A DNA stretch of 35,186 bases from a virus (IMGVR_UViG_3300034072_002232:1-35186); one strand, 5' to 3'. Positions 7,410 through 16,283 are shown, counted from the stretch's first letter. The notes: a model not told the origin generated them from the sequence alone. Numbers and translations are program-made.

Positions 7410-7985
7410 TTAACTTGGCCAGTCCAATGGGCCAAGCTCTATAAAAAGTTGTTCCAGCGTAGGGACTTCACGCGCCCCAGACTGGACATCATCAATAATC
7501 TGATACCCAATCGACCAATACTGGTCACGCTTGCCTTTCATGTACTGACCCTCCGCTGCAAACTTTGCGATGGCAGAATCAGCATATGTACAGCAGCTGA
7601 GACAATTATCGTAGCCACACTCCTGAGCAAAGATATCTAAGCGTTTCTGAATTTCCGTCTTAAATTGATTAATAAGAACCTGGTCTGAATTAGGGTCTGT
7701 CAGCAATGCCCCTTCAGGGAGCAGCTCCCCAATTTCAGTGATAATGTGTTTGCTGCCATCCACCAACCAGTAAAGAGTTCCAACAAAATATGGCTTGATT
7801 TCCCAATCAGTGCGATCGATATTGGCCACTGCAATTTCATTTTCTGCAGTTTGCGGCGGGGGCAATTCCATCGCCTCACCAGTCCATTGCCACGTCTCTT
7901 CATCTATAGAGGTTTTGTAGCATTCTTGCGGACCTATAAATGCGCCTGTGTTAGGGTCAAGGTTGTAAACGATCTTTGTTTCCAT
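7410..7985 (-). CDS. Tail fibre assembly chaperone-like protein
   Basis: Encodes 191 residues. The N-terminus, with its YNLDPNTGAFIGPQEC turn followed by ELPPPQT, a W-rich strand and YWLVDG, has the look of the small proteins encoded right after Mu/P2-type tail fibres and annotated as fibre assembly (Tfa/DUF4376-type). The C-terminal half is helical with a C-G-Y-D-N-C-L-S-C-C cluster near residues 123-132, a possible metal site. It lies eight bases after the collar-domain fibre gene and ends before a terminator, consistent with a fibre-plus-chaperone pair. It would help trimerise or attach the fibre; the exact role is inferred. Confidence 0.6.
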   Translation of the reverse strand: METKIVYNLDPNTGAFIGPQECYKTSIDEETWQWTGEAMELPPPQTAENEIAVANIDRTDWEIKPYFVGTLYWLVDGSKHIITEIGELLPEGALLTDPNSDQVLINQFKTEIQKRLDIFAQECGYDNCLSCCTYADSAIAKFAAEGQYMKGKRDQYWSIGYQIIDDVQSGAREVPTLEQLFIELGPLDWPS

Positions 7986-7993
7986 GATTTTTC

Positions 7994-8911
7994 CTAGAAT
8001 TTAACGGATGCAAGCAAAGCAACGTTACGCGGACGAGATACCCCGAAGGTAGATATGTTGCTGGATAAATAAAAATTTGTTCCACCTGGTGCGGTTCCGG
8101 AGCCGAAAGGATTTCCAGGATAATCTGTCACGACTGGGGCATCCAAACCGACATCAGCCCGATTGGTAGATGGCTGTTCAGGACATGCATTCGATATTAG
8201 ACCAGCTCCAGATACACCATCCATATCCCTTGCTTCAAGTGTACCGCGCTGATAAGAACCGAAAGCGCGGCCTATATCGATACCACGGGCGTCATCCCAA
8301 TATCTAGTAAATTCAGACCTAACGTCGAAAATTTTGAAAGTTGTTCCATCAGGGTTATCACATACAACGATGGAACCGGCCACCCAAACTCCTGAAGCCA
8401 CCATCAATCCATTGTGCATCGCCCATGCGCGTAAGGCTGCGTATGTAACTCTGCTGAGATTGGAGGTGCCTGATTTGACATATCCAGTACGCGGCGTTGG
8501 TTGCGTATCGGCTAAAATGCTGCCTATCAATACTGAAGCATATCCAGTGTAAGCAGCACCATTCGCCGTGAAAGCCTGCACAGTCATCAAGCTGTTAAAG
8601 CCGGCATGCCAAATCGGGCCAATGTCCGTGCCTGGCAATGGATCACCGGCAGCCAATTGTGTAATGTATTGATCGCTTAGGGCCGCCGCAATTTTAGCTT
8701 CAATCGCTGCTAATAATTGAGCATTATCTGAATCATCAAGCGCTATACCTTCTGATTCAATAACAGCCGCGATCTCTTCCTGCAAACCATTACAAAACGC
8801 GGCATCAAACTCCGTGGCAAGAATACCCAACGCTTTATTGCCATCTCTAAATCCGCGCTTCCCAGGACCATTGCCATCTGGCACGGCATTAGGGGTGTTT
8901 ATTCTATCCAT
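7994..8911 (-). CDS. Tail fibre / collar-domain protein of Mu type
   Basis: Encodes 305 residues from ATG 8911 (GGAG eight bases upstream; a TTG two codons earlier is less likely). The N-terminus MDRINTPNAV..GNGPGKRGFRDGNK and FDAAFCNGLQEEIAAVIE is typical of fibre proteins encoded right after Mu gp48. The C-terminus has the tail-collar pattern FKIFDVRSEFTRYWDDARGID..R.FGSYQ and ends RPRNVALLASVKF. It forms the short, collar-type fibre attached to the baseplate. The downstream gene is its probable assembly chaperone. Confidence 0.85.
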   Translation of the reverse strand: MDRINTPNAVPDGNGPGKRGFRDGNKALGILATEFDAAFCNGLQEEIAAVIESEGIALDDSDNAQLLAAIEAKIAAALSDQYITQLAAGDPLPGTDIGPIWHAGFNSLMTVQAFTANGAAYTGYASVLIGSILADTQPTPRTGYVKSGTSNLSRVTYAALRAWAMHNGLMVASGVWVAGSIVVCDNPDGTTFKIFDVRSEFTRYWDDARGIDIGRAFGSYQRGTLEARDMDGVSGAGLISNACPEQPSTNRADVGLDAPVVTDYPGNPFGSGTAPGGTNFYLSSNISTFGVSRPRNVALLASVKF

Positions 8912-8913
8912 CC

Positions 8914-9516
8914 TCAAATCTCCAATTCAGGGTATGCAAAAATCACAACTGTGTGTGCAGGCTTATAACGGTTGATGCGGCACTCAACCGCCTCATCTCC
9001 CCACTTTTGCAAGGGCACAGTGCAATCACTATTACAGTTGGCGTAGACAATACCGCCATCAGACGGCAGGTTTATCTGCCAAGTGAATTTATCGTCCTCA
9101 CTCCAAAGCGCATCATTGCAAGTGTCATTGCAAGTCATGGGGAGATACTCATCAATCGTGGCATCCGGATAACCCATACTTGCAGCCAGGTTGATAAAGT
9201 AAAGGCGGCTTTGATCACCTATCATCGTGATCTTTGTAGTCAATGCGATCTGGCGCTGCTCAATAGTCAGATCATCATCTGTGACACAAGGATCAGGTAA
9301 ACCAGCAACACGCTCCCAGTCGGGCAGAAGTTCGCGCGTGGTGCGTGGATCTGCCTCATCTACCAGGTCAACTACTCGCAAGTTGATTCTGGCCAGCTCA
9401 TCAGCAAAGTTTGCTAATTGCTCATACATGACCGTACCTGGTTCGCGTGGCCACGCTGGACCTTTAGGGAGTAGCACTAGAAGTTGCTGCAGGTTTTCTT
9501 CTGCAGTTACAGCCAT
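8914..9516 (-). CDS. Mu gp48-like tail protein (YmfQ/DUF2313)
   Basis: Encodes 200 residues. The N-terminal LLPKGPAWPREPGT and C-terminal KPAHTVVIFAY patterns are characteristic of the Mu gp48/YmfQ family, which lies at the baseplate periphery next to the fibre. Cysteines C129, C133 (CNDTC), C161, C165 (CNSDC) and C179 form two CxxxC pairs that could hold a metal or iron-sulphur centre. It overlaps gp47 by ten bases and its stop lies two bases before the ATG of the fibre gene, so the three are coupled. Confidence 0.88.
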   Translation of the reverse strand: MAVTAEENLQQLLVLLPKGPAWPREPGTVMYEQLANFADELARINLRVVDLVDEADPRTTRELLPDWERVAGLPDPCVTDDDLTIEQRQIALTTKITMIGDQSRLYFINLAASMGYPDATIDEYLPMTCNDTCNDALWSEDDKFTWQINLPSDGGIVYANCNSDCTVPLQKWGDEAVECRINRYKPAHTVVIFAYPELEI

Positions 9517-10577
9517 GTGATTACCCCCATGGTCAGGATTTTGCCGGTCGTGGTTGTGACATTCCCGGCAGGGACTGATAACACATGATCGTTTTCCCCT
9601 GCAGCCAGGGAGATAGCTTCACTAATATGGGTCCGTAACAGACCACCACCTGGCACCGCTTCACGCCTTATCAGATCTTCCAGCTCAGCAGTGATTGCCG
9701 CACGGATTGCTGTGCTATCTGGCGTGATAGATATTGTGAAGTTCAGTGGCTCCGGGATAGGCGCAAATACATTAAATTGTTTGACAGTGACCGGGCGTGT
9801 CGCATCCATGTATGCCTGCACCGTAGCTACCTCGCCAGCGTCTGGGATAGGATTTGCATCGTTATCACGCATAAAGCGGACTGTCACGCTCCCGGCACCT
9901 AGCTCTAAAGGATAAGCCCAGGCGCGGGTAACACCAGGCACCTCACGTGCCCATTCTTCGTAATCCTCTTTATCACCACCATGCGGAGGGGCCTGGATGC
10001 GACTAATCAAACGCGACCGCAGACTTGCATCATCTTCCTGATTAGAACCACCTGTGATGCCGTCAATGTCAACCGTCGCCGAACCAGATACACCAGGGAT
10101 GGTTTCTGTCAGCGTCAGCACCTCACCGGCAGCTAAATTACCTAAAGCGCCTTCATCATCAGCGATGCGACCAAGCATGCAACGCAATGCAACAACTGCA
10201 ACACCAGCTGCAACGGTCGCGTCTGCCTCAACACTGTATTCAATGCCAGCGCTGGAAATATAAATAGAACCGGCCGGGATGATAGAACCATCATCACCAG
10301 GCGCATTAGCATTGCCTGTCGCGGCCAAAGCTGCGATGCGTGGCTTTCTGAGCCATAGTGTCGCCCAGCGGTCCAGCCATTCAGCTTCTGCAGTGTCATA
10401 AATGACCTGGGCTGAAACAAACTGTATATGGCCATGCAGCTCATGCGATGCGCCTGAGATCTCGCGCGCATACACTTCAGCATCACTGCGTCGCATCTGA
10501 TCGACCGTCAGGCGGCTTTTAACACCCGCCAGCACGCGATTGAGGATGGTAGAGAGGGATGGGCGGTTAAATGGCAT
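9507..10577 (-). CDS. Baseplate J-like protein (Mu gp47)
   Basis: Encodes 356 residues, normal for the family. Recognisable features are an N-terminal helical part, the EWLDRWATLWLRKPRIAA element, the AATGNA..GDDGSIIPAGSIYIS strand region and the middle GITGGSNQEDDASLRSRLISR motif typical of baseplate J/gp47 proteins. It forms baseplate wedges together with gp46 and gp48. GGGAG precedes the ATG, which overlaps the end of gp46 by 11 bases. Confidence 0.93.
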   Translation of the reverse strand: MPFNRPSLSTILNRVLAGVKSRLTVDQMRRSDAEVYAREISGASHELHGHIQFVSAQVIYDTAEAEWLDRWATLWLRKPRIAALAATGNANAPGDDGSIIPAGSIYISSAGIEYSVEADATVAAGVAVVALRCMLGRIADDEGALGNLAAGEVLTLTETIPGVSGSATVDIDGITGGSNQEDDASLRSRLISRIQAPPHGGDKEDYEEWAREVPGVTRAWAYPLELGAGSVTVRFMRDNDANPIPDAGEVATVQAYMDATRPVTVKQFNVFAPIPEPLNFTISITPDSTAIRAAITAELEDLIRREAVPGGGLLRTHISEAISLAAGENDHVLSVPAGNVTTTTGKILTMGVITWL

Positions 10578-11004
10578 TCATGATCTCCCAGGCCTTCTCA
10601 AACGTTAATTCCACTGTGCCACCCCCTACCCTGTAAATCACACATCTCATCGCCATACCATCACGACCATAACGCTCCGTGAAAACTTCAACCTTCGTGG
10701 CAACGGCATCGTCAATCAACCACTGCAACGCCTCAGCGCCGTACTGCTTCGCCCGGATAAAAGTCTCAGGGATAATCTTTGCACGCGACAGCAACCACAG
10801 GCGGCTGCCGATCTTGTCGTTTACTTCCGGTGGCTCAGCAACATCACCCCACCACCCCATGCGCTCACCTTCGACAATGTCATCAGCATTGGCACGACGC
10901 CAGGTGAACAGGCTAATAATCACTGCGCGGATAAGCTGCTGCTCCTGAGTCAAGGCAGTACTCTCTACGCCGTTGACTTTCAGGATGTAATCAATATCAA
11001 GCAT
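10567..11004 (-). CDS. Mu gp46-like baseplate wedge protein
   Basis: Encodes 145 residues starting MLDIDYILKVNGVES; GGAAA lies just upstream, and the much longer open frame from 11112 runs antiparallel into the spike gene and is unlikely. Family features are an LTQEQQLIRAVIISLFTWRRA helix and the GWWGD motif, then LWLLSRAKI. This is the GP46/gpW-like wedge subunit family encoded between the spike and gp47 in Mu-type tails. The start overlaps the end of the gp45 gene by eight bases. Confidence 0.9.
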   Translation of the reverse strand: MLDIDYILKVNGVESTALTQEQQLIRAVIISLFTWRRANADDIVEGERMGWWGDVAEPPEVNDKIGSRLWLLSRAKIIPETFIRAKQYGAEALQWLIDDAVATKVEVFTERYGRDGMAMRCVIYRVGGGTVELTFEKAWEIMNAI

Positions 11005-11536
11005 TTGGAATTTCCGGAGGATTAATTGGATGGCTGGATCCAGGGGCAGCACCCACGGTGTAAGATTTAAGGCGGTCAGGCAGCCACATCTGGCCGTGAC
11101 CATTACATTCAATAATCAAACTCTCATCGCCATGGATACGGACATTTTTGCCGCGCAGATCGATATCCAACTCGGTAGCGATGCTGATACCGTCACGGGT
11201 TAAATGCACCACCTGGCCGAGATCGTCATATAAAGCGACCTCGCCTGACTTAAGTCCGGTTAAACGGTAGCGTTTGTCACCGACACAGATCACTGCACCA
11301 TGCGAGCGATCACCCATAAAAAACAACCCAATTCCTTCAGCACCAGGATGAGGATTGCTGGTGTATCCATACTGCTCAAAGTTCTCGAAGTCGGTTTTAC
11401 CTTCATCAGCCAGCGCGCCAATCTGTACACGTTGCGTTTTGGCGGCGCTACTGACGGCGCTGATCACCACTCGCACGATCATATTGTTGATGCGGCGCCT
11501 TAAAGGCGCCAACATCTTTTCAATCAATCGTTCCAT
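10997..11536 (-). CDS. Baseplate spike, Mu gp45 / P2 gpV family
   Basis: Encodes 179 residues. A helical N-terminus (about 1-30) is followed by an OB-fold-like region with the family motif EHYGYTSNP-like FEQYGYTSNPHPGAEGIGLFF at about 53-73, then GDRSHGAVI and the beta-helical repeat region (TRDGISI, ELDIDLRGKNVRIHGDESL). This trimeric spike punctures the outer membrane. The C-terminus ends in a proline-rich stretch without a clear HxH iron-binding motif. Confidence 0.9.
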   Translation of the reverse strand: MERLIEKMLAPLRRRINNMIVRVVISAVSSAAKTQRVQIGALADEGKTDFENFEQYGYTSNPHPGAEGIGLFFMGDRSHGAVICVGDKRYRLTGLKSGEVALYDDLGQVVHLTRDGISIATELDIDLRGKNVRIHGDESLIIECNGHGQMWLPDRLKSYTVGAAPGSSHPINPPEIPNA

Positions 11537-11539
11537 GTG

Positions 11540-12655
11540 TCATTTAACCTTTGTCGGGAAAGTCACCAGCGTGGCGTCTTTCAACCACTCCGCGCTATCG
11601 CTGCCTTTTTTCTTCTTTTTCTTCCTGGCTTCAGGGCTAGGAATATATCCAGCCAATGGGCCAACCTTCAGTGCTGCAACCGTGCCGCCTGCGCCTTTGC
11701 GATAAACCACCTCAGTGATCAATCGCTCATCGTCAAATCCGATGACAGGATCCACAACATGGACCAGCTGGTTAGGCAGCCATAACTGACCGTTTGATTG
11801 TCTCCAGCCTTGCACGGTATAAACAGCCTCCTGCGCCTTTGCCTGGCGATTCAATGCCTCAAACTTCACACGGTCGCTGCAGGTTTGCGTATCCACTTGG
11901 CCGGACTGGATGATGATCAACTTGCGATATCGACCAAGCGAACTATCCTTAATGCGCGCGACCGAGGTTGTGCTCCTGCTCGAATCGTCTGCATCATTGC
12001 CTGACTGCTGACCTTTGCATTCGTAGTCGCTGAAAACATCCTTATAGTCCAGGCCACAATCACCCGTGAGGATGTTGCCGCCTTTACCGAGACGCAATGC
12101 CGTAGCAGCCTTACCGCCGCTGCCTGGTTCAATCAGCACAACGTTACCTTCGCCATCGTCAGTCGATAGCAGCTGACGCAATGCCAGCAAACGGCCAGCA
12201 GATTCAAAGATTGTTTCACCAGGCTGTATCTGGTGATCCAGAATTGCAGCGCCTGTATCGACCTCGGCAATCACCTTGATGTTGTAAGGCTTTGCCAGAT
12301 CTGCCAGGATGCTTTCAACCTTACGGCGACGCCACTGACCTGCACCATACACAGCCGCACAGTCGACCAGGTCGCCGGTCAGGCTGCGACCGGCGATTGC
12401 CACCTGGATCTGCTCAGCGTCATAGCTGATCGGCGTCGCATCGATATAACCAGTCACCAGCTTGTCATTACCAATCCACAGCTCGCACTTATCCCCTGGG
12501 CGAACCATGCGTTCTATCCCGGTTGATATCGGGAACGTGCGAGTAATAGACAGGTTAAAATCCCGCGCCTGGCGTTCGATGCCCGCCGAGATTTCGATTT
12601 GTGTCCAGGCAGTGAAGTCGTAACCACCTACGCGAAGCGTGACTTCGTTGCTCAT
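11540..12655 (-). CDS. Baseplate hub protein (Mu gp44 / P2 gpD-like)
   Basis: Encodes 371 residues. Diagnostic segments are VTLRVGGYDFTAWTQIEIS at the start, the RPGDKCELWIGNDKLVTGYID motif at about 53-73, GRSLTGDLVDCAA at about 88-100 and a C-terminal RLITEVVYRKGAGGTVAALKVGP. The protein forms the central hub on which the spike sits. Near the C-terminus is a run of six lysines (about residues 347-352) before the last strand, possibly a DNA- or membrane-facing basic patch. Confidence 0.9.
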   Translation of the reverse strand: MSNEVTLRVGGYDFTAWTQIEISAGIERQARDFNLSITRTFPISTGIERMVRPGDKCELWIGNDKLVTGYIDATPISYDAEQIQVAIAGRSLTGDLVDCAAVYGAGQWRRRKVESILADLAKPYNIKVIAEVDTGAAILDHQIQPGETIFESAGRLLALRQLLSTDDGEGNVVLIEPGSGGKAATALRLGKGGNILTGDCGLDYKDVFSDYECKGQQSGNDADDSSRSTTSVARIKDSSLGRYRKLIIIQSGQVDTQTCSDRVKFEALNRQAKAQEAVYTVQGWRQSNGQLWLPNQLVHVVDPVIGFDDERLITEVVYRKGAGGTVAALKVGPLAGYIPSPEARKKKKKKGSDSAEWLKDATLVTFPTKVK

Positions 12656-13863
12656 GATGCCAACACCTTGATCGGCTCACTGGGGACAAAGCCAGGGTTG
12701 CGAATGCGATTGCGGGCGATGATCTCGCCCTCCCGTTCAACAGACTCATACAAGTCATAAGCCAGCACCAGGCCGGGCTGGACTTGCGTGGGCACAATCT
12801 CTTTCAGGCGCACAGCATCTTCCATACGCGTGCTCATATCTGTGTGCACGTTGGCGCGCAGATCTGTCAGCACTACATACAATTCATCATTGGCCAGCAG
12901 CATTTCATCATCAATAGCAGCGAGAGTTTCGCCACGCAGCTGAGCGGCATCGTCATACACTGGCAATGGCATCAGGGCCGTCATGCCGCCCACTTGCGTA
13001 ATGATCGCCGCACGCACCAGGTCATTCACCGCATCACGGTTATTCAGGATCCGTGTACGCACCGGCGTTAAAGTTCCGCTACGCTCTTCACGCTCAAATA
13101 AGCCTAAGGCGCGCAATGTGGTCAATGCACGATTTAAATTGAGTGAATCAGAAATACTGTAACCAGATACCAGAGAGTTTGACGTGGTGATCACCGCACC
13201 CACCTTCGAGAAAACCCCAAACAGGCGACGGCCAAGCTCAACAGGCGTGCTGACCACTTCACCAAGCGTGCCTTCCAGGGCACCAATCGGATTTTTTAAA
13301 ACGCCACCAACCTTACCAACTGCGCCTTCAATTTCAGTCACAGCACCTTCGGCATGACTGATTGCGTCCTCTACACCATAAGCTGGCAAGCCATCAACAT
13401 CGAACTCTTTTGCAAACTCTTCAATGGCAGTCTCTTCCAGCACTTCCACTGAAGAGATCGTTTGCGCACTGGTGGCAACGCGGGCTGTCGGGAATTTGGC
13501 TTCACCGGCTTGATCAAAAGTGATGTCAAAACGACACATGCCGCCTTCAGCATTGGTATGCACCACGCGGTATGAAGTGGCCACCATTTGCATCTGGTGC
13601 GTCCAGGGCAAAACCAGCTCAGCGCCGCCTTCTTTCTCGATCGCCTCCAACAGCGCATCACGCGCAGCCATGTATTCAGCGCCAATGACATAGGCTGAAA
13701 CATTCTTGCTGCGCGCTTTGAGTCCAGTGTCTTCAAAATACGGAGTATCGCGGAACGGGTACTCATGCTGCTGGCCACGACGGCCGCCAGACATTTCTTC
13801 GCTCTCAACTTCAAACGCAACACCCCGGAAGGATGCTGGTAATAAGTCATCCTTCCAGGCCAT
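12652..13863 (-). CDS. DNA circularisation / gp43-like tail protein
   Basis: Encodes 403 residues. The N-terminal domain (about 1-95) begins MAWKDDLLPASFRGVAFEVE and contains YPFRDTPYFEDTG and GAELVLPWT, the pattern of the DNA circulation N-terminal family (Mu gp43). The rest is helical. AGAGG lies just before the ATG and the stop overlaps the hub start by four bases (ATGA). In contractile phages this family lies between tape measure and hub and is taken to be a tail-hub component. Confidence 0.9.
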   Translation of the reverse strand: MAWKDDLLPASFRGVAFEVESEEMSGGRRGQQHEYPFRDTPYFEDTGLKARSKNVSAYVIGAEYMAARDALLEAIEKEGGAELVLPWTHQMQMVATSYRVVHTNAEGGMCRFDITFDQAGEAKFPTARVATSAQTISSVEVLEETAIEEFAKEFDVDGLPAYGVEDAISHAEGAVTEIEGAVGKVGGVLKNPIGALEGTLGEVVSTPVELGRRLFGVFSKVGAVITTSNSLVSGYSISDSLNLNRALTTLRALGLFEREERSGTLTPVRTRILNNRDAVNDLVRAAIITQVGGMTALMPLPVYDDAAQLRGETLAAIDDEMLLANDELYVVLTDLRANVHTDMSTRMEDAVRLKEIVPTQVQPGLVLAYDLYESVEREGEIIARNRIRNPGFVPSEPIKVLAS

Positions 13864-13873
13864 CTAATACCTC

Positions 13874-15454
13874 TTAACTATTTGCGACAAATGATCGATA
13901 TCCAACATCTGGATTAAATCCAAAGAAAGGACTGTCTGTTTTACCTGGTGACGCACGCATACCAGGCGGAGCATTCTCAAACTTCACAACCATCTCACCA
14001 GCCACTTGTGTTTTAGTAGCTGCGGTCAACCTTGCACCTGGCGATCTATCGGATGGCGTTCTTAACGGTGGCTTTGTTCCACCATCAGCATCAGGACCTG
14101 TAATTGCTTGGGTGAAGGTTCCGCCGAGACCACCAGCGAGTTTAAATAACTTATCCCAACCCTTTGACATCAACGTAATAGGATTCCAACTGACGAACTC
14201 CTTGAGATAACCCCACAAAGTTTCCGCACCCCCTTTAATACCAGACCAAAGATCGGTGAACCATTTCTTTATGGGATCCCAATTTTTATAAATCTCATAG
14301 GCAGCCCTAGCAATTAACCCTATGGCAATACCAATGGCCAGCATGATTGGATTAGCCACGGTTAATAACAAAAAGGCTTTTCCAAGGGAATATAGAACTG
14401 GAATTAAAGCAGCAACGGCAGAGCCAATTTGAATCAATGATGCAACGGGACCAGCCAACATAACTACACCCAGTGCTATCAAAATGGTTTTCAAACCACC
14501 CACCGCGCTTACAAAGTCTTTGATACCGACAACAACAGTCTTAATGCCTTCATACATCTGAGCCCAATCAACTTGGCTTACCCAGTCACTCAACTGTTTT
14601 ACAGCAATACTTAAATCATCAGATATCTGCTTTGCAAGCTTCCTGAATGTACCGTTCTGCTCCAAGCGATCAACGGTTGCCAACAAGCCTTTAAGGTTAT
14701 TTTTCAGTGTGTCGAAGATCCCGGCATCACCAATCCCTTTAATCAGCTTGGTGGCCTGGTCAGACATATTGGAAACCATGCCGGACCAGGTCCCAGATAA
14801 TTTATCCATGGCCCCACCATAGCGACGGTTCCAGATGCCGGTGATTGTGGCCTCGATCTGTTCTTTGCTATTAGCCTTTGCAGTGGCAACCATTGTCTTG
14901 CCGTTTTCTGTCCAGGAATAAACAATCTTATCGCCCTGCTTGCTGGCCTTGATACCAAACTCTTTTAAACGCTCGTTTTCGCCAGTCATTGCATCGGCTA
15001 AGGCTTCAACCCCTTGGATGACGTCTTTACCCATTGCCGCTGCAGCATCACCTACTGAAGCCAGCGATCCATTTGTTGGGTCAATGCCGTAGGCTTTCAG
15101 CTTAACGAATGACTCGGTTACCTGCTCCAACTCATACGGTGTCTTGATTGCAAAGTCCTGTATCCAAGCCATCGCTTTCTCAGCTTTTGCCGAACTGCCC
15201 TCAATAGTCTCCAGGATGGTTCGAAATTTCTCAAAGTCAGAACTGACATCAACGATTTTCTTTAAACTTACAAACAGACCGCCACCAATTGCAGCACCGG
15301 TTAGTCCAACACTCTTAAAAAGATTCGAGCCTGCACTAGAAATATCACCAAAAGATTTCTTAGTGATCTTGATGTTTTTTTGAATCCCGAACAGCGTCGG
15401 AGATAACTTATCTACTGCGGAAATGATTGCTTTAAGACCGAAGCTATTTGCCAT
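13874..15454 (-). CDS. Tail tape measure protein (Mu gp42-like)
   Basis: Encodes 526 residues. An N-terminal TP901-type region (DFEKFRTILETIEGSSAKAEKAMAWIQDFAIKTPYELEQVTESFVKL, described by its motifs near residues 73-117) is followed by helical segments and a long hydrophobic stretch near 315-390 that could insert in the host membrane. It sets tail length and is ejected before DNA. It is short for a contractile phage, consistent with a tail of somewhat under 100 nm by the usual rule of about 0.15 nm per residue. AGGAG precedes the ATG. The start overlaps the frameshifted chaperone stop by 11 bases. Confidence 0.93.
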   Translation of the reverse strand: MANSFGLKAIISAVDKLSPTLFGIQKNIKITKKSFGDISSAGSNLFKSVGLTGAAIGGGLFVSLKKIVDVSSDFEKFRTILETIEGSSAKAEKAMAWIQDFAIKTPYELEQVTESFVKLKAYGIDPTNGSLASVGDAAAAMGKDVIQGVEALADAMTGENERLKEFGIKASKQGDKIVYSWTENGKTMVATAKANSKEQIEATITGIWNRRYGGAMDKLSGTWSGMVSNMSDQATKLIKGIGDAGIFDTLKNNLKGLLATVDRLEQNGTFRKLAKQISDDLSIAVKQLSDWVSQVDWAQMYEGIKTVVVGIKDFVSAVGGLKTILIALGVVMLAGPVASLIQIGSAVAALIPVLYSLGKAFLLLTVANPIMLAIGIAIGLIARAAYEIYKNWDPIKKWFTDLWSGIKGGAETLWGYLKEFVSWNPITLMSKGWDKLFKLAGGLGGTFTQAITGPDADGGTKPPLRTPSDRSPGARLTAATKTQVAGEMVVKFENAPPGMRASPGKTDSPFFGFNPDVGYRSFVANS

Positions 15455-15910
15455 TTATTTTCTCCTGCTCTTCTGCAATGCGATTGGTGTGATCTATATA
15501 CAGCTCTATCCGTGATAGCGGCTTTGCAAACATCGCGTCAGGATCCGCCCCCCAGGCATATGCCAAGTCAAATATCAACTCTATGAACTTAAGTCTAATT
15601 CGCTCGTCGTCTCCGCTTCCTGGGTGGACTCCCCGAAAAAATCCATAATGATTCCACTCAATGCAGAAAGATCGCGCGGATTAATTTGCTTAGCGCTCTC
15701 ACGGGGGATAGCTGCTAAACGTGAAATGTACTGATACATAACACCCGTCCGGATCTCTACTCCCGTTTCCCCCGGACCCTTCATAATCATCAGGTAAGGG
15801 AAACCGACCTTTTCAATATCATCACCAGTCGGTTCGCGAAATGTAAGCTCAGTCACTTCTTTGCCGTGGGCTTTAATCGGCTTTGATAATGTGAAAATTG
15901 TTTCACTCAT
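15444..15910 (-). CDS. Extended tail assembly chaperone made by -1 frameshift
   Basis: The minus-strand heptamer T TTT TTC (15635-15641) lies in frame at codons 91-92 of the chaperone gene. After slipping one base back, the new frame stays open for 63 codons to TAG at 15444-15446, giving about 155 residues. The added tail contains DLAYAWGADPDAM and ends IAEEQEKINGK, like the second chaperone segment of Mu-type (gp41/gp41') and lambda G-GT systems, which recruits the tube protein to the tape measure. The extension has no good start of its own and ends inside the tape-measure start, as in known systems. Confidence 0.8.
15581..15910 (-). CDS. Tail assembly chaperone, unshifted product (Mu gp41-like)
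   Basis: Encodes 109 residues. The family pattern is an N-terminal TLSKPIKAHGKEVTELTFREPTGDDI segment, followed by a helical part with PRDLSALSGIIMDFFG, which is the tail-chaperone E/gp41 pattern seen in P2 and Mu-like phages. The zero-frame stop is TAG at 15581-15583. Its start overlaps the tube stop by one base (TAATG). It carries the slippery site described for the extended product. Confidence 0.88.
   Translation of the reverse strand: MSETIFTLSKPIKAHGKEVTELTFREPTGDDIEKVGFPYLMIMKGPGETGVEIRTGVMYQYISRLAAIPRESAKQINPRDLSALSGIIMDFFGESTQEAETTSELDLSS
15635..15641 (-). promoter_or_regulatory. Programmed -1 ribosomal frameshift site
   Basis: Reads TTTTTTC on the minus strand with codon phase T TTT TTC, verified by counting from the ATG at 15910 (TTC is codon 92). 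It fits X XXY YYZ. GGGGAG follows directly; I did not identify a definite pseudoknot. The downstream -1 frame has no stop for 63 codons. Confidence 0.85.
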
Positions 15911-16269
15911 TATTGGAACTCCCCATCACCCTCGAAGCGCATTTCAACAGTGCCGTCATCGTTGGCAACGTCGCTTTCATCCACCAGGTATGCATTAGAA
16001 AGGACATATGTCATGCCGTTAGCCAACTCGGCTGTGATTGTCATATCAGTGCCTTCAGTGACTTTCTCAACTGGAAAGTCAGCATCAAAGCCGAAAGAAC
16101 CAGAGATAAAGCCAGCCCGCAAGGTTTCTTTAAACCCGACAATCTTGGTCTGACCCAACACTGTTTCTCTAACCGTTTTGTTCAGCGGCACTTGCAAAGA
16201 CCCGGTGCATTCCAACTGCTCACCATCGATCTTGAAGTACACCACCCCGGCAACGCGTTTTGCAGCCAT
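15910..16269 (-). CDS. Tail tube protein (Mu gpM/gp40-like)
   Basis: Encodes 119 residues starting MAAKRVAGVVYFKIDGEQL; TTTGGAG precedes the ATG at 16269, so I reject the TTG-initiated longer frame. The pattern of a G-x-x-Y/F-x-x-x-DG start, SLQVPLNKTVRETVLG, GFKE and EMRFEG-type end is the Mu-type tube family. It polymerises into the inner tube beneath the sheath. It follows the sheath gene after a terminator-like hairpin. Confidence 0.92.
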   Translation of the reverse strand: MAAKRVAGVVYFKIDGEQLECTGSLQVPLNKTVRETVLGQTKIVGFKETLRAGFISGSFGFDADFPVEKVTEGTDMTITAELANGMTYVLSNAYLVDESDVANDDGTVEMRFEGDGEFQ

Positions 16270-16283
16270 ATGATTCTCCAAAT

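Noticed and set aside
10997-11112. Longer gp46 start giving 36 extra residues
   Set aside because: It would lie inside the spike gene in another frame and lacks the gp46 N-terminal pattern; ATG 11004 has GGAAA upstream.
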